A DNA stretch of 64,000 bases from Camillea tinctor (lineage: Eukaryota > Ascomycota > Sordariomycetes > Xylariales > Xylariaceae). The notes under the pieces are model-generated. The model searched no databases. It saw only the letters and a program-made list of their open reading frames with translations, and had not been told where the DNA came from. Below are positions 11,316 through 22,054 of this stretch, in pieces (position 1 is the first letter of the stretch; every line of letters begins with the position of its first letter). The position numbers and the translations under genes were made by a program. The stretch spans positions 62,001 to 126,000 of the forward strand of contig MU394124.1 in the NCBI GenBank assembly GCA_022578605.1. Direction: 5' to 3'.

Positions 11316-13079
11316 GATCGTCACTGAAGCTTGACCCTTTAGTTGGTATTCTTGCGATACGTGAATGTTATGATTATTATGAAGTCCCCACTAGACTAAT
11401 GATGAAAGGGGGGTTGGGACTTGTTGGCGTACTGGAGGCAGGCTTGGTGGTAGATACCCAATTTCTTAGTCAACGCGATAATCGATCTTTCTACTACCCT
11501 TTCCTATCAAAACCATTTTCCCATGGATCTCATGCAGCTTTGATGCTGCTCCGTACCATTCCGATAGTTTCCGAGCGCTTATCCCTCCCTACTTCCTTGG
11601 TTGGTGACTAGGGGGTGACGCGGCTGAGAGCTTGGCGAAATCAGATCTATCGTGTGCTCTATTTCTATACTCAAGATTGGCAATGATTTAACAAATAAAG
11701 GGCCGATACATAGCTTTCGCCGAGCCAAGGGTGGGCGGACGGTCCCGCTACGGAGCCGTTATGATGGGGACCGGTACACAAATGCCATGTCTCGGCGGCT
11801 TGGCGCTTTCATAGTAAGTCAACCCAAGGCTGTATCGAGTACTGTAGTTGTAGAATATGGCAACTGAATGTGCATGCGTTCCTTTGTTCCTTTGTTTCCG
11901 TCTTTGAATAGGCATGGATATATAATCCTCGGCAGCTTCTCGTTTTATGTCCCTATGGCAGTGTCCGGCTTGTCAACGTCGACTTGACTAGTCAGAAGTC
12001 AAAGAACAAGCTTGCAAAACCCAGATCTAACAAATATAAATAATTGCATACCGAGATGTGTATGAAAGTGAGTTCCTGGGGAAAACCCTTACTAACCCTG
12101 TTGTCAACCTGGGGCTAATAATGGATTCCTTTGTCTCCAGCTCCCACGAAAGCCCAGCTCCACTTCGGTAGCAAGTCACGACGCTCAGGGGAACGTGAAA
12201 CCTATATTTATCAAGGATAGCCGATCTAAAAAAGAGGATAAAAAGCGAGGATTACGCCAGAAAATCCGGAGCCCGTCAGTCAAAAATACAGCATCCTTTA
12301 CACACGGAGATGCGGCACTCCTTGCTGGTTTTATAGCATAAGGGGCGAACAACGAATGCGCACCATCATTCCGTCAGGTGGGCCTGTTTGGCCAATTCTT
12401 CGCATAAACACATATGTCTCGGGAGGAGTGTTCATGTAGAATGAGATACGAACTTATATCAGCTTCATGTAGCCTTAGCAGCCTAGCCTCTAGGTACCTA
12501 CTTACTCCGTACCGGCCTGGCTGCCTAGGTATGTTAAGTATGATCTTTTAAGGAAACACCCCATATATTGCATATTATTATATATCTCAACGATCCACAA
12601 CTCTCCACACTAGTGGTTTATCGATATATCTAGGTTATATCATTTCAATTAATCGCTTTGCTCATAATGTGCATTTGGCCGAGGCATTCAGTCTCTTGCA
12701 AGAATGCGTAGGATGCGAGTATACTCATGTTCAGAAGTGTGGTCTTACAAATAACTAGAATTCTATCCCAAGAGAAACAGAACTTTTAGAAACTATATTA
12801 AATTACCTATTCCTTCCCATTTTTCTATAGTCACATTGTGGCGTATCAGTGTACGATCACAGTTGACGTGTTCTCTTCGACCCTGAGCTTCACCTTCACC
12901 ACGGCCCCTACCCTGTTTACATCTTTTTGGAAAGCATTCCGTTCCCAACTTATAGCATTATCTTGCCACTTATTCAAGGAAAATTATGTAAGTGCGCCAC
13001 CAATTTCTCGTAAAGCCCTAAGGTTACGCAGATCTTTCTTTACCAGTCCGCCACACCATTTCCATATCTACTAACAAAT
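11316..13079. other. Intergenic region with a likely 5' UTR exon near its end
   Basis: No coding region is supported for 1.7 kb. Near the end, a strong donor (GTAAGT at 12988) and an acceptor (AG at 13086-13087) outline a 100-bp 5' intron of the next gene. The segment 12480-12540 carries CTAGGTACCTAC-type palindromes. Confidence 0.5.
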
Positions 13080-14774
13080 ATGCATAGGTCGACAGCGGTG
13101 ACATCACCGTCATCATTCCCCACTGTCAAGGAAGTCGTCAAGAGTGAGGCATTCCCCACGACAATATGGCAGCTTGAACCGCATCAGAGCGGCCGTCTCC
13201 CCGTCGCTATCGGGCGAGGCGGGCCCCTTGATATCAGTTGGGAAGTTCATGGCGATGGTCCCGTAAAGCTCATCGTGAGTCTTGTTACTTGTCCTATTAT
13301 TAGTATAATAACTATCATCCTATCCGAGTACCTGCTCATCACCTTTACTATTCCTCTCCCGCCCCTGCTTCCTAGTTTATCTGCGGTCTCGGCTTCCTCA
13401 AGACGTCCTATCAGCGGCAAACGCTCTACTTTGGACATGTGCACTCATCGCGATACTCGGTCCTGCTCTTAGACAACCGCGGCATGGGAGGTTCCTCAAA
13501 GCCGTTGATGAGATATAGCACCTCGGCCAGTGAGTAATTTTTAGAGTCGTTTATTCCCCCCTTTAGCCCAGCCTGGGAGTCAAAGTTTCCAATAATAGCT
13601 AAGCGTATGAGTTCGTGAGAGCTTTGACTCCCGAGACACGATCTCAAGAGTAAAAGAATTACCCAATATGGCAATTATTAACTCCAATTTGTACAGTGGC
13701 CGCTGATCTCCTCGAGGTGGTGGCACACCTAGGATGGGCGTCGACGCCACGCTCCCTGCATCTCTGTGGCATTAGCATGGGGGGTATGATCGCACAGGAA
13801 GTGGCATGGGCCGCACCAGAACTGATCGCGAGCTTGAGCCTCGTGTGTACGGCGGCCACTATCGAGGACCGCGCGTGTGAGTGATTTTGGGAGTCCCTTA
13901 TTCCCCCTTCCGGCGTGTCTCAGGAGTCAAATTTACCCATCAGGGTTAGGCGTAAGAGGTTTTACCCCTAGGACGCAATGGCAAGAGTAAAAAAAATCTT
14001 ACCAATATGGCAACTACTGAGTCCCACCGCTTTAGTGCACCCCGAGATCACACTGTTAGGTCAGCTGGCCAAGCGTGCCGCGATGTTGCGTCCCAAAGGT
14101 CCCGACGACGCCATCCGTTACGCTGCGTCGGCTATCTTCCCCGCGGGGTTTTTAGCCCGGCCCGACAACGCGAAACTGCCAGACGCAGCGACGATGCCGA
14201 GGTGCCGCATTCCCGAAGGCGGGTATCGCATGTTCGAGAGCAATTTCGCGCGGTTTGCTGCCCAAGAGATAACGAAGCAGCGGGACCCGTCAGGGGCATT
14301 CACCAGGGCTGGGTTTTTGATGCAACTCGTTGCCGCTGGGTGGCACCACAAGAGCACAGAACAGCTAAAGCAACTAGGGGATCAGGTCGGGCGCGAGAGA
14401 ATCCTAGTTAGTGAGTAATTTTGGGAGTCGTTTGTTCTTCCCTTTGGCCTGTCTCGGCCCAGCCCGGGCGCCAAAATTGCCTATCGTGGCTAAGCTTATG
14501 AGTTCGTAAGAATTTTACGCCCGGGACACGGTTTGAAGAATAAAATGGTCACTTAGCTTGGCAATTACTGACTCCCAATGTTGTAGTGCACGGGACAGAC
14601 GACAACATGATCTCTCCGGCACATGGGAGAAAGCTGATTGACTGTCTCCAGCCCGGAAAAGGCTTGATTATAGGTGGCATGGGGCACGCTCCCATTATCG
14701 AGCGAACGGAATGGTTTAATGAATCCATCGAGGAGATGTGTGCATTAGGGGAGAGGTTAAGTGGGCGGCAATAA
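13080..14774 (+). CDS. Alpha/beta hydrolase interrupted by three introner-like introns
   Basis: Five exons (13080-13274, 13376-13529, 13697-13876, 14036-14410, 14587-14774) join in frame to 364 codons (363 residues). The hydrolase features are LLLDNRGMGGSSKP before the nucleophile elbow, GISMGG (Ser143), the acid region HGTDD (Asp306/307) and GMGHAP (His335), so the catalytic triad is intact. The substrate cannot be told. Introns 2, 3 and 4 are related to each other in sequence (see separate entries), all sit in phase 1, and all are much longer than most introns here. A 5' intron (12988-13087) would replace the first codons by an ATG formed across the splice junction, in the same frame. The start at 13080 is therefore provisional. 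Confidence 0.85.
13530..13696 (+). mobile_element. Introner-like element 1 (intron 2 of the hydrolase, 167 bp)
   Basis: Begins GTGAGTAATTTTTAGAGTCG and ends in ACAG. An internal perfect 11-bp inverted repeat (13575-13585 with 13622-13632, GGGAGTCAAAG) forms a hairpin around the shared core GCTAAGCGTATGAGTTCG. AGTG is repeated at both exon borders, overlapping donor and acceptor. Its sequence is homologous to the elements at 13877, 14411 and 42502. Confidence 0.85.
13877..14035 (+). mobile_element. Introner-like element 2 (intron 3 of the hydrolase, 159 bp)
   Basis: Begins GTGAGTGATTTTGGGAGTCC and ends with an ACTGAGTCCCA segment and TTTAG. The ends are near-perfect inverted repeats (TGGGAGTC against GAGTCCCA, 7 of 8). 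The middle part shares GGAGTCAAA, AGAGTAAAA and CCAATATGGCAA with element 1. It is the most diverged copy of the core hairpin. Confidence 0.82.
14411..14586 (+). mobile_element. Introner-like element 3 (intron 4 of the hydrolase, 176 bp)
   Basis: Begins GTGAGTAATTTTGGGAGTCG and ends with GACTCCCAATGTTGTAG. The terminal inverted repeats TTGGGAGTC (14421-14429) and GACTCCCAA (14570-14578) are perfect over 9 bp. The internal hairpin pairs CCCGGGCG (14463-14470) with CGCCCGGG (14518-14525) and AAAATT with AATTTT. The arms differ from element 1 but remain paired, as expected for a conserved structure. The flanks share AGTG (5') and TAGTG (3'). Confidence 0.88.
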
Positions 14775-15184
14775 GCAGGTAAACTGCGTAAATGTTACGC
14801 ATACTTGATTAATAGACACGAGAACAGATTTTCCATGGCGTTAGAACTACGTATAACTTTAAGACATAATAACATAGTCATAAGAGTGCTGTGTTGATCT
14901 TGCTCTCGCCCCTTTTGCTTGTCTCCCTTACGAGTACGGGTACGCCAGTCCGCCAAATCCTAGGTATCTAATTTTGTGAGAAAGAAAAGCCCCACTATCA
15001 CCAACCGTAGAGGAAAAAAAAGAAAGGGAAGGGAAAAAAGAACCGCATGATACAACATTAAGATATAACTCTCCCCTGGTATGCCTAGAAAACTCCATAG
15101 CTTCTCGAGAAACAAGGGAACCTGCTCCTATCCCAGAAGACACTCGCGTAAATGGCCGAGAGCGTTCTCTGCCCTTGTCCCCTT

Positions 15185-17375
15185 CTAGCTTACAGTGGCG
15201 ATGAAGCTCTGATACTGCTCGTCTTCACTAGCGGGTTTAGCTACAGCTTTTGGGGGAGCTGACGAGGATGCTTTGGTTGTCCATAACACGCCTGGCTGTT
15301 GTTGTTGCTGGTTTGTTAGGTCTGTTTTAGGCATGTCGGCCCGATCGTCTCCTTGGTCTTCCTTGTCTCCTCTCGGAAGACGCATGGCTAATAGTACATA
15401 TTCGGCTCGTGTCATGTTATCCATAATATCATCCATATATCGCCGTACTTCATCCTGGGGTGCCACGACTCTGGCCAGATTTTCCAGGTGCTTGCCTGAG
15501 TGTGAGTATAGCCGAATGGTGACGGGCTGGTAGTAGTCTAGCTCGGGGTCTCCACCGTACTCTAATTTGCTCCCTCTGCGAACAATCAGGAAAGACGCAA
15601 TAGCTTGGGACCCTCCGCCAGAATATTCTAGGATGCTATACTTTGGAAACAGATACCTGTCCCCAGTGCCGCCAGAAAACTCAAGAACAAGAGCCGATAT
15701 ATCGGGTTTCGCTGAAGGTGGTGGTCCTTTTGAGCGCAACGCCTGTTGCGGATTCGAGGCTGAAGCATTCTGGGCCTGTGAGGATCCCGTCAATGACGGC
15801 TTCCTCGAATGGGTCCCGTTAGGAGCGTGGTTTGGTGTCTCCACCGTGTTACTAGCAGCCGGCACCGGCTGGGGAGTCCCTGCGGTGGATGATTGGGATT
15901 TCGATTTTTCCCTAGCGACAGCATCTTTTAATTGATCGAGGATATGCTTTAGGTCAGGAGCATCCGCAAACCTAGTCTTTCCTTCAGCAACTCTACGAAT
16001 AATATCCCTTGTGTTAGGGTCATCCAGCGCTTTCTTCAAAAGCAGGATCACCAAGGGGTCACTCCCCGGTGGAGCCCGCAGGTCACCCGGTCTTTGCTGT
16101 GGATTCGAAGCCAGCACAATGTCCAATATTGTCCGGACCTCATCAGCAAAGTACTTCACCGTCCGGCCGTCTACAAGAAGCCGATCAGCCGATGGACCTT
16201 GTTGCCCCCCTTTCTTCTTATACTCAATTGTGATCTGATCAATGATCCTCTGAAAATGTGCTAGTTCGGGCGGAGAAGCCTCTCCAATTGCTACCCGCTT
16301 CATTAAATCTCGAAGGTGGGGATCCTCGGACGCTTTCTCAGCCAACGTCACGATTATAGGGTCTGCACCAGGGGCGGCTGGGGCTGCTGGCTTGGCGACT
16401 GGTTTGGCACTAGACGGAGGGGCTGGCCCTGGAACAGAAGAAGTGGTCGTCGGGCTTGGGGCATGTAGCGGGCGGTTCGCAGGTAAGGCTGGCTGAGAAG
16501 GACCATTCGGCTGGGGAGGAGTGGCCGTCGGGCCAGGGGAACGTTGGGGGGCAGCAAGCACCGACTCTAGACCTCGTGGGGATGTTAGGGACTGGGACTT
16601 GATCGGGGCAGCAGACGACGAAGGCCGTTGCGGATCTGGTTGCTGGAGCGGAGGTTGAGGCAAGGTTGGGAGTGCCTGGGTTGGTGGCTGCGCAGGTGCC
16701 TGTGACGATGACGGTTGCGACAGGGCTGGATTGTGCGAAGGTAAAGCCGCAGGGGCCGGCGGGGTAGATGGTGTACTCGGTTTGGGTGGAGGAGGCATAA
16801 CCCCATTCGGAGGTCCATACTGTACAATAGGTCGGAAATTGGAATTGGTAGTAGACGCAGGCTTAGGGTCTTTGACGGCATACATGGTCGCTTCGAGAAC
16901 GTGGGGCTCAACAGTGATAGTGACCTGTCCGATCTTGGTCATGCTATCCTTAGGAGGGTTATTCGGTTCCTCCTTCACGACACCCTTCCGCTTCGTAGGC
17001 TTCGTCCAGTATTTCTCGAATATGCCTTCGTGAATCCATTTCTGGCGCGATCTCGACAGCGACTCAGCCAGGACACCACTATAATGGTCAGCCACGATGG
17101 TACAACAGCCCGGGAAAAGCAGAACAGACATACCTTTCCTGTATAGACTGGTAGTCCTTAGTAGGGAGATCTTCGGGCTGCGGGTTCTCAACGGTAGGCA
17201 AGGGATTGCCAGCCTGGATGGATTTAGGTAGTGGCTGAGGTTCCTCGACAACCGGCTCCGAGGGAGGGGCGGAGGTGGGAGCTGGAGATGGCTCTGGGGG
17301 CGTTGCAATGCGTTTCTTTGATACATTTTCATATCTTGCAGCGGCCCTCGCCGGTAATTTTCGCTTTCGCTCCAT
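15185..17375 (-). CDS. swc3: SWR1 chromatin-remodelling complex subunit 3 (Swc3)
   Basis: Subunit of the SWR1 complex, which exchanges H2A for H2A.Z in nucleosomes. Two exons (17375-17134 and 17078-15185) with a 55-bp intron give 711 residues. The N terminus MERKRKLPARAAAR, then LPTVENPQPEDLPTKDYQS, ESGVLAESLSRSRQKW and GIFEKYWTKP form the diagnostic Swc3 block. NNPPKDSM and VEPHVLEATMYAV follow. Residues of about 180-400 are a Pro/Ala/Ser-rich, probably disordered linker. The C-terminal half carries two related helical segments (ILLLKKALDDPNTRDIIRRV and an earlier counterpart) and a conserved block with YLFPKYSILEY. Splicing restores QESGVL across the junction, which fixes the intron. Confidence 0.85.
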
Positions 17376-18208
17376 TATACACGTAATAACGACATAGGTG
17401 TGTAAGGCTGACGATCAACAGGTCTTTCGATTCAGAATAATCTACCGCGATAAATGCGGTGCAATTATATCACCGAGGGAGTAGACGCGTCGCTAATCAG
17501 ATAGACAATCGATTTATGATGAGACAAAGACGGAATCCCGTAGGCGTGTTGGTAATAAGGCAGAGCGACGTGGGATACATGGAGATACGGATGGGTTTGG
17601 TGGGAAAGTATTCAAGGTTGCAGACAGACTTGAATATTTAAAGGTTAAAAGGTGCAGACCTCAGTCTAGCATTGGGGATTTCTGATTTCTGATAGGTAGC
17701 GGGTAAGTATAGTTAGGCTAGTACCTAAAATGTCGCTAGCCTCGCTAGCTAAGGTACCTCGCAGACCCACTCTTGGCCAATCAAGTTAATCCCTTTGGGG
17801 TTAGAAAGAAGGTCCAATCAAACATCCTCATTGACCATGTTTGCTTGGAAGTACGTCAAGGGGGGGAAAAAGGAAAGAAAGAAAAGAGTCTACGTCCGAA
17901 CCCTCTTAACAGAATACCTATCTGTCTATGCGCCTTATTCTTAAAAAGCCTTGTACCTTCTAGGTTATATGCATGTACATATATATCCCCATCTCACCTC
18001 TTTATGTTATCATCCTTAGGTATCTATCTATCAATCTTTAATCCATCAATCAACGATTTTTACCACCTACCTCATTAAACATTCACCTTGATTTACCTCC
18101 CTACCGGGGGTACAAAATATACGCCAATAAAAAGACAAGATATCTACCTAGGTGTAAACCCCCCCCCCAAAATAAAAAAATAAAAAAAAACCAATTCTTC
18201 ATCGATCG
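17376..18208. other. Divergent intergenic region
   Basis: About 830 bp between the divergent starts of swc3 and the ABHD-type hydrolase. It has homopolymer-rich DNA (C and A runs at 18160-18190) and a CCTAGGTG motif near 18150. No gene is seen. Confidence 0.5.
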
Positions 18209-19725
18209 ATGGCACCACGAACAACCCAATGGGCAATACCCCTAGCCGTTAGCTTAGGCGCCCCGGTTGGACTCTATCTAGCTTTCATTTTGCTTGGAGC
18301 CGTTCCCTTCTTCCAGAGGCAGTATGTCCATCTAAAAGAGCATTTGCGTGTTATATATCCTAGGAAGCAGACGGCTCACTAATCTTCCATGAAGTTTCTT
18401 ATACGCCCACCGCTTCAACACACTCTTCTGGCATGATATTGACAGGCCAGAGTATTGGGGTTTCGCCAGTCAGTCTTAGCGCCCATTAGTTTACATCAAT
18501 AGCTATTGTACATTGGCTCAAGTCACTAACTAGCCGACTATTTACCTAAATAAAGGGAATCAAGTGACTCCCTTCTCGCTCAAAACCGTCGATGGGGAAA
18601 CCCTCTATGCCTGGCATATTTTGCCACTTAGGACCTACCTCAAGCACGAGGGAATTCTCCAATCTGACCCCACTGCTCTTTCTAACGACATCACTAAGAC
18701 GAAGTCTTTTGATATCCTAAGAGATGATCCCAGTGCCCGCCTCGTGATATCATGTAAGCCTGACCAACTAGGTATCCATGAATTCCCTGCCTAAAGCTAA
18801 CTTCTCAAGTCCACGGAGTAAGAGCGCCAGGGTATGTAGCTAACGACTATTAGACATGGCAAGCTGACCTTTCCTGTAGAATGCCGGCCACATTGCGCAA
18901 GCGGTGCGTCCGGACAGCTTCCATACGATAACCGACACCTCAAACTATCACGTACTTACCATCGACTACCGTGGCTTTGGTAGATCTACCGGATCACCAT
19001 CTGAAGAAGGTCTTATCCAAGATGGAACTACGGTAGTAGACTGGGCAATGCATGTAGCCGGAATTCACCCTAGTCGTATCGTTGTCATGGGTCAGAGCCT
19101 CGGAACTGCTGTCACGACCGGAGTCGTAGAGCATTTTTCGATGCAAGGCGTTGAATTTGCTGGTGTCATTCTTGTCGCCGGATTTTCGAACCTCCCTACT
19201 TTACTGAGCACATATGCTGGGGCCGGCTTCATACCTGTGCTTTCTCCGTTTCGTTCGATTCCGCCAGTGTTGCGCTTCTTCCAAGGGTTCATAGTCGATA
19301 AGTGGAGATCAGCCGACAGGCTCGCCGAAATAGTGCGCCTGGCACAAACGAGACTGCGACTCACCTTGATCCACGCCAAAAACGATCCAGAGATCCCTTG
19401 TCATGAAAGTGATATACTATTCAAATCGGCTGCCAAGGCCACCATCGACGAAGAGTTGGACGATGAGCAATTTACGACTTGGAAAGAGCAAAGAACCCAA
19501 ACTCGTGATGACGGTACATTTATTTCGCTGGTAGAGACAGGGTCGAACATAGTCATCCGTCAAGAACTTGTACCATATGGAGGTGAGCGCCCCTCAGCTA
19601 CAGATTACAGAAACCGGTGGTGTTTGCTAACAAAAGTTGAAGGGCATAATGATGTCTTGCTGTCCTCTCCCGTTGCTCTTGCTGTCATGAGGTCGTTTGA
19701 GCTGGACTCCAGCGAGTCTTCCTAG
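18209..19725 (+). CDS. Membrane-anchored alpha/beta hydrolase (ABHD12/BEM46-like)
   Basis: Five exons: 18209-18321, 18395-18468, 18556-18753, an 8-nt micro-exon 18810-18817, and 18880-19725. They join to 412 residues. One N-terminal transmembrane helix (residues about 9-35) is followed by YAHRFNTLFWHDIDRPEYWGFA and TPFSLKTVDGETLYAWHI, a pattern found in fungal ABHD-type lipase-like proteins. The micro-exon is needed to read SFHGNAGHIAQ, the oxyanion-hole motif. DYRGFGRSTGSP follows, then the nucleophile GQSLGT (Ser204), Asp300 in KNDPE and His387 in EGHND. It is probably a lipase or acylglycerol hydrolase of the endomembrane system; the substrate is inferred from the family only. Confidence 0.88.
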
Positions 19726-20417
19726 CTTGATCAATACTCCTACACTACAATACTTGGGCATTGGAACCTGTTAGAATCACGTAAGGCATAGTGTGTATCT
19801 TATGTAGCCTAGGCATATGTAGAATACCGACCATATAGCTACAGTAGGCCCCTAAAATGTTGCAAGGTTGTATATTTGTAGGGCTCAACAATCTACATAA
19901 CCTCATAATAATCTGGGTTAGGTAGGTATTCAAGGTACCTTAGTTTTGTACCCTGCCTGGTTTATCTTAAAAGTACAGCCATATGCTAATACAGCAACCG
20001 TGATTGAATTGATCCTTCAGTCCTTACTTGTTCTTAGATATGTACGTAACACCTGATTTTGTGCACAGCTACCCCTTTTAAAGAGGTCAAATTACCCAAT
20101 ATGCCACTAAAGGATACCTCGTAGCTAACGAATATGTACCCCACCAAACCAGACGTAACCTAGCCCAGACCAGGCCAGACCAGACCATACCAAATCTGCC
20201 CCGCGCCGCCCAAAAAGCTACGTCGATCTCCCACGACGCAACAGCTGCATAATCCCTATTTCTCTCTTACTCCTAGTTTTTCTCCGACTCGCACTTCTCT
20301 CCGTCTCTAGCTAGCTCTCCTACTTAGAGACTTACACCTTATTTGCCCTGGTAAGCGCTTCATTTAAGCTCTCTGCTCTGCCTTGGCTGGTTTGGGGTGC
20401 CGACCACGGATGCGAAC
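19726..20417. other. Intergenic region and NMT 5' region
   Basis: No gene is seen. A stretch at about 20089-20105 shares AATTACCCAATATG with introner-like element 1 (13658-13671). The T/C-rich segment 20260-20330 is typical of fungal 5' leaders. Confidence 0.45.
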
Positions 20418-22054
20418 ATGGCCGACGAATCGAAACCCGTGAAGGGAAAGGGCAAGGAAAAGGAAAAGGAAAAGGAAAAGGCTGCCAAGAAACTACAGAA
20501 GGCTGTTGAGGGTCTCTCTGATGAGCAAGTCACCCAGCTCCTCGACCTCAACCCTGCTCTCGCCACTGAACTGGCCAGCAGCAGTGATGGAGGTGCTGAT
20601 TCTGCTGTCGATGCTTTAAAGCGCCTAAACCTTCTTGATATCATGACTGGCTTGGCTGCAAGCGGCAAGAATGTCAAGGACATGGGCGCATACAAGTTCT
20701 GGGCCACTCAGCCTGTGCCCAAGTTCGGAGAAGAAGGTGATCCCAACAAGCCAATCGAGGAAGGCCCTATAAAGCTCCAGACCGTCGATGAGATAGCCAA
20801 GGAGCCTGCCCCACTGCTTGATGGTTTCGAGTGGTCTACCCTGGACCTGACGGACGATGGTGAGTTAAAGGAGGTGTGGGAGCTACTGAACGGTCATTAC
20901 GTTGAGGATGATGAGGCCATGTTTCGCTTCAACTATTCGACTAGCATCCTAAAGTGGTCAGTATATCCTTTGACAAACGTACCTTACGCGAGCTGACAGA
21001 ATACCACCCAGGGCCATGATGCCGCCTGGCTGGAAGAAGGAATGGCACCGCGGTGTTCGCGCTTCTCAGTCCAGAAAGCTTGTTGCCTTCATCGCTGCCA
21101 TCCCCGTCGAGTTGCGCATTCGCGACAAAATACTTCACGCCTCTGAAGTGAACTTCCTCTGTATACATAAGAAGCTTCGTTCTAAACGCCTAGCCCCAGT
21201 CCTTATCAAAGAGATCACTAGGTTATGTAACCTAGAGGGTGTTTTCCAGGCCATATACACCGGTGGTATTGTCCTTCCCAAGCCTATCAGCACATGCCGA
21301 TATTATCACCGCGCGATCAACTGGCAGAAACTGTACGATGTCGGTTTCAGTCCTTTGCCCGCCAACAGCAAGCCTCAGTTCCAGATACGGAAGTATGCAC
21401 TGCCCGATAGACCCTCGCTTAGGGGTCTTAGAGAGATGCAGAAAAAGGATGTTGCTTCAGTACAGGACCTTTTAACACGATATCTGGCCAAATATGACAT
21501 GGCTGCCGAGTTCGACAAACATGAGGTTGAGCACTGGCTATTACACAACAAGAAGAATGCACTAGAGGAGCAGGTTGTCTGGACTTATGTTGTTGAGGTA
21601 CCTTTCTCCCCCAAAGTATACATCGGAGGTTTTATACTAACCTATACAACAGGATGAGCATAAAAAGATCACAGATTTTTTCTCTTTCTATTGTCTCGAG
21701 TCATCAGTCATCAATCATCCCAAGCACTCAAACGTGAGAGCAGCCTACCTCTTTTACTATGCGACTGAGATAGGTCTTACAACACCTGTGGACAAGGACG
21801 CGCTCAAGTCTCGTATCAATGCTTTGGTCGCGGATTCTTTGGTGTTTTGCAAACAGTACAAATTCGACGTATGCAATGCGCTTTCGCTCATGGACAATGG
21901 TCTCTTCTTAGAGGAGCAGAAGTTTGGCCCTGGTGACGGCCAGCTACATTATTATCTATTCAACTACCGGGCTAACCCGATAGCTGGAGGGGTGGACAAG
22001 AGGAACCAGCTGGATATAGAAGCTCTCAGCGGTATCGGGTTCGTAATGCTTTGA
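20418..22054 (+). CDS. nmt1: Glycylpeptide N-tetradecanoyltransferase (N-myristoyltransferase)
   Basis: Transfers myristate from myristoyl-CoA to N-terminal Gly of proteins such as ARF GTPases; cytosolic and ribosome-associated. Three exons (20418-20956, 21012-21597, 21653-22054), both introns 55 bp, give 508 residues. The family blocks are all present in order: a Lys-rich N terminus, [42 protein letters not shown], the myristoyl-CoA site region [30 protein letters not shown], the YRH region, [12 protein letters not shown], and the C terminus GIGFVML, which supplies the catalytic carboxylate. The start at 20418 has a good context (AACATGG); an upstream ATG at 20410 is out of frame. Confidence 0.97.

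Noticed and set aside
11183..11611. 142-codon frame overlapping the last exon of the M50B-like gene
   Set aside because: It is a frame-shadow of that exon running into the 3' flank; the M50B frame carries the conserved C terminus.
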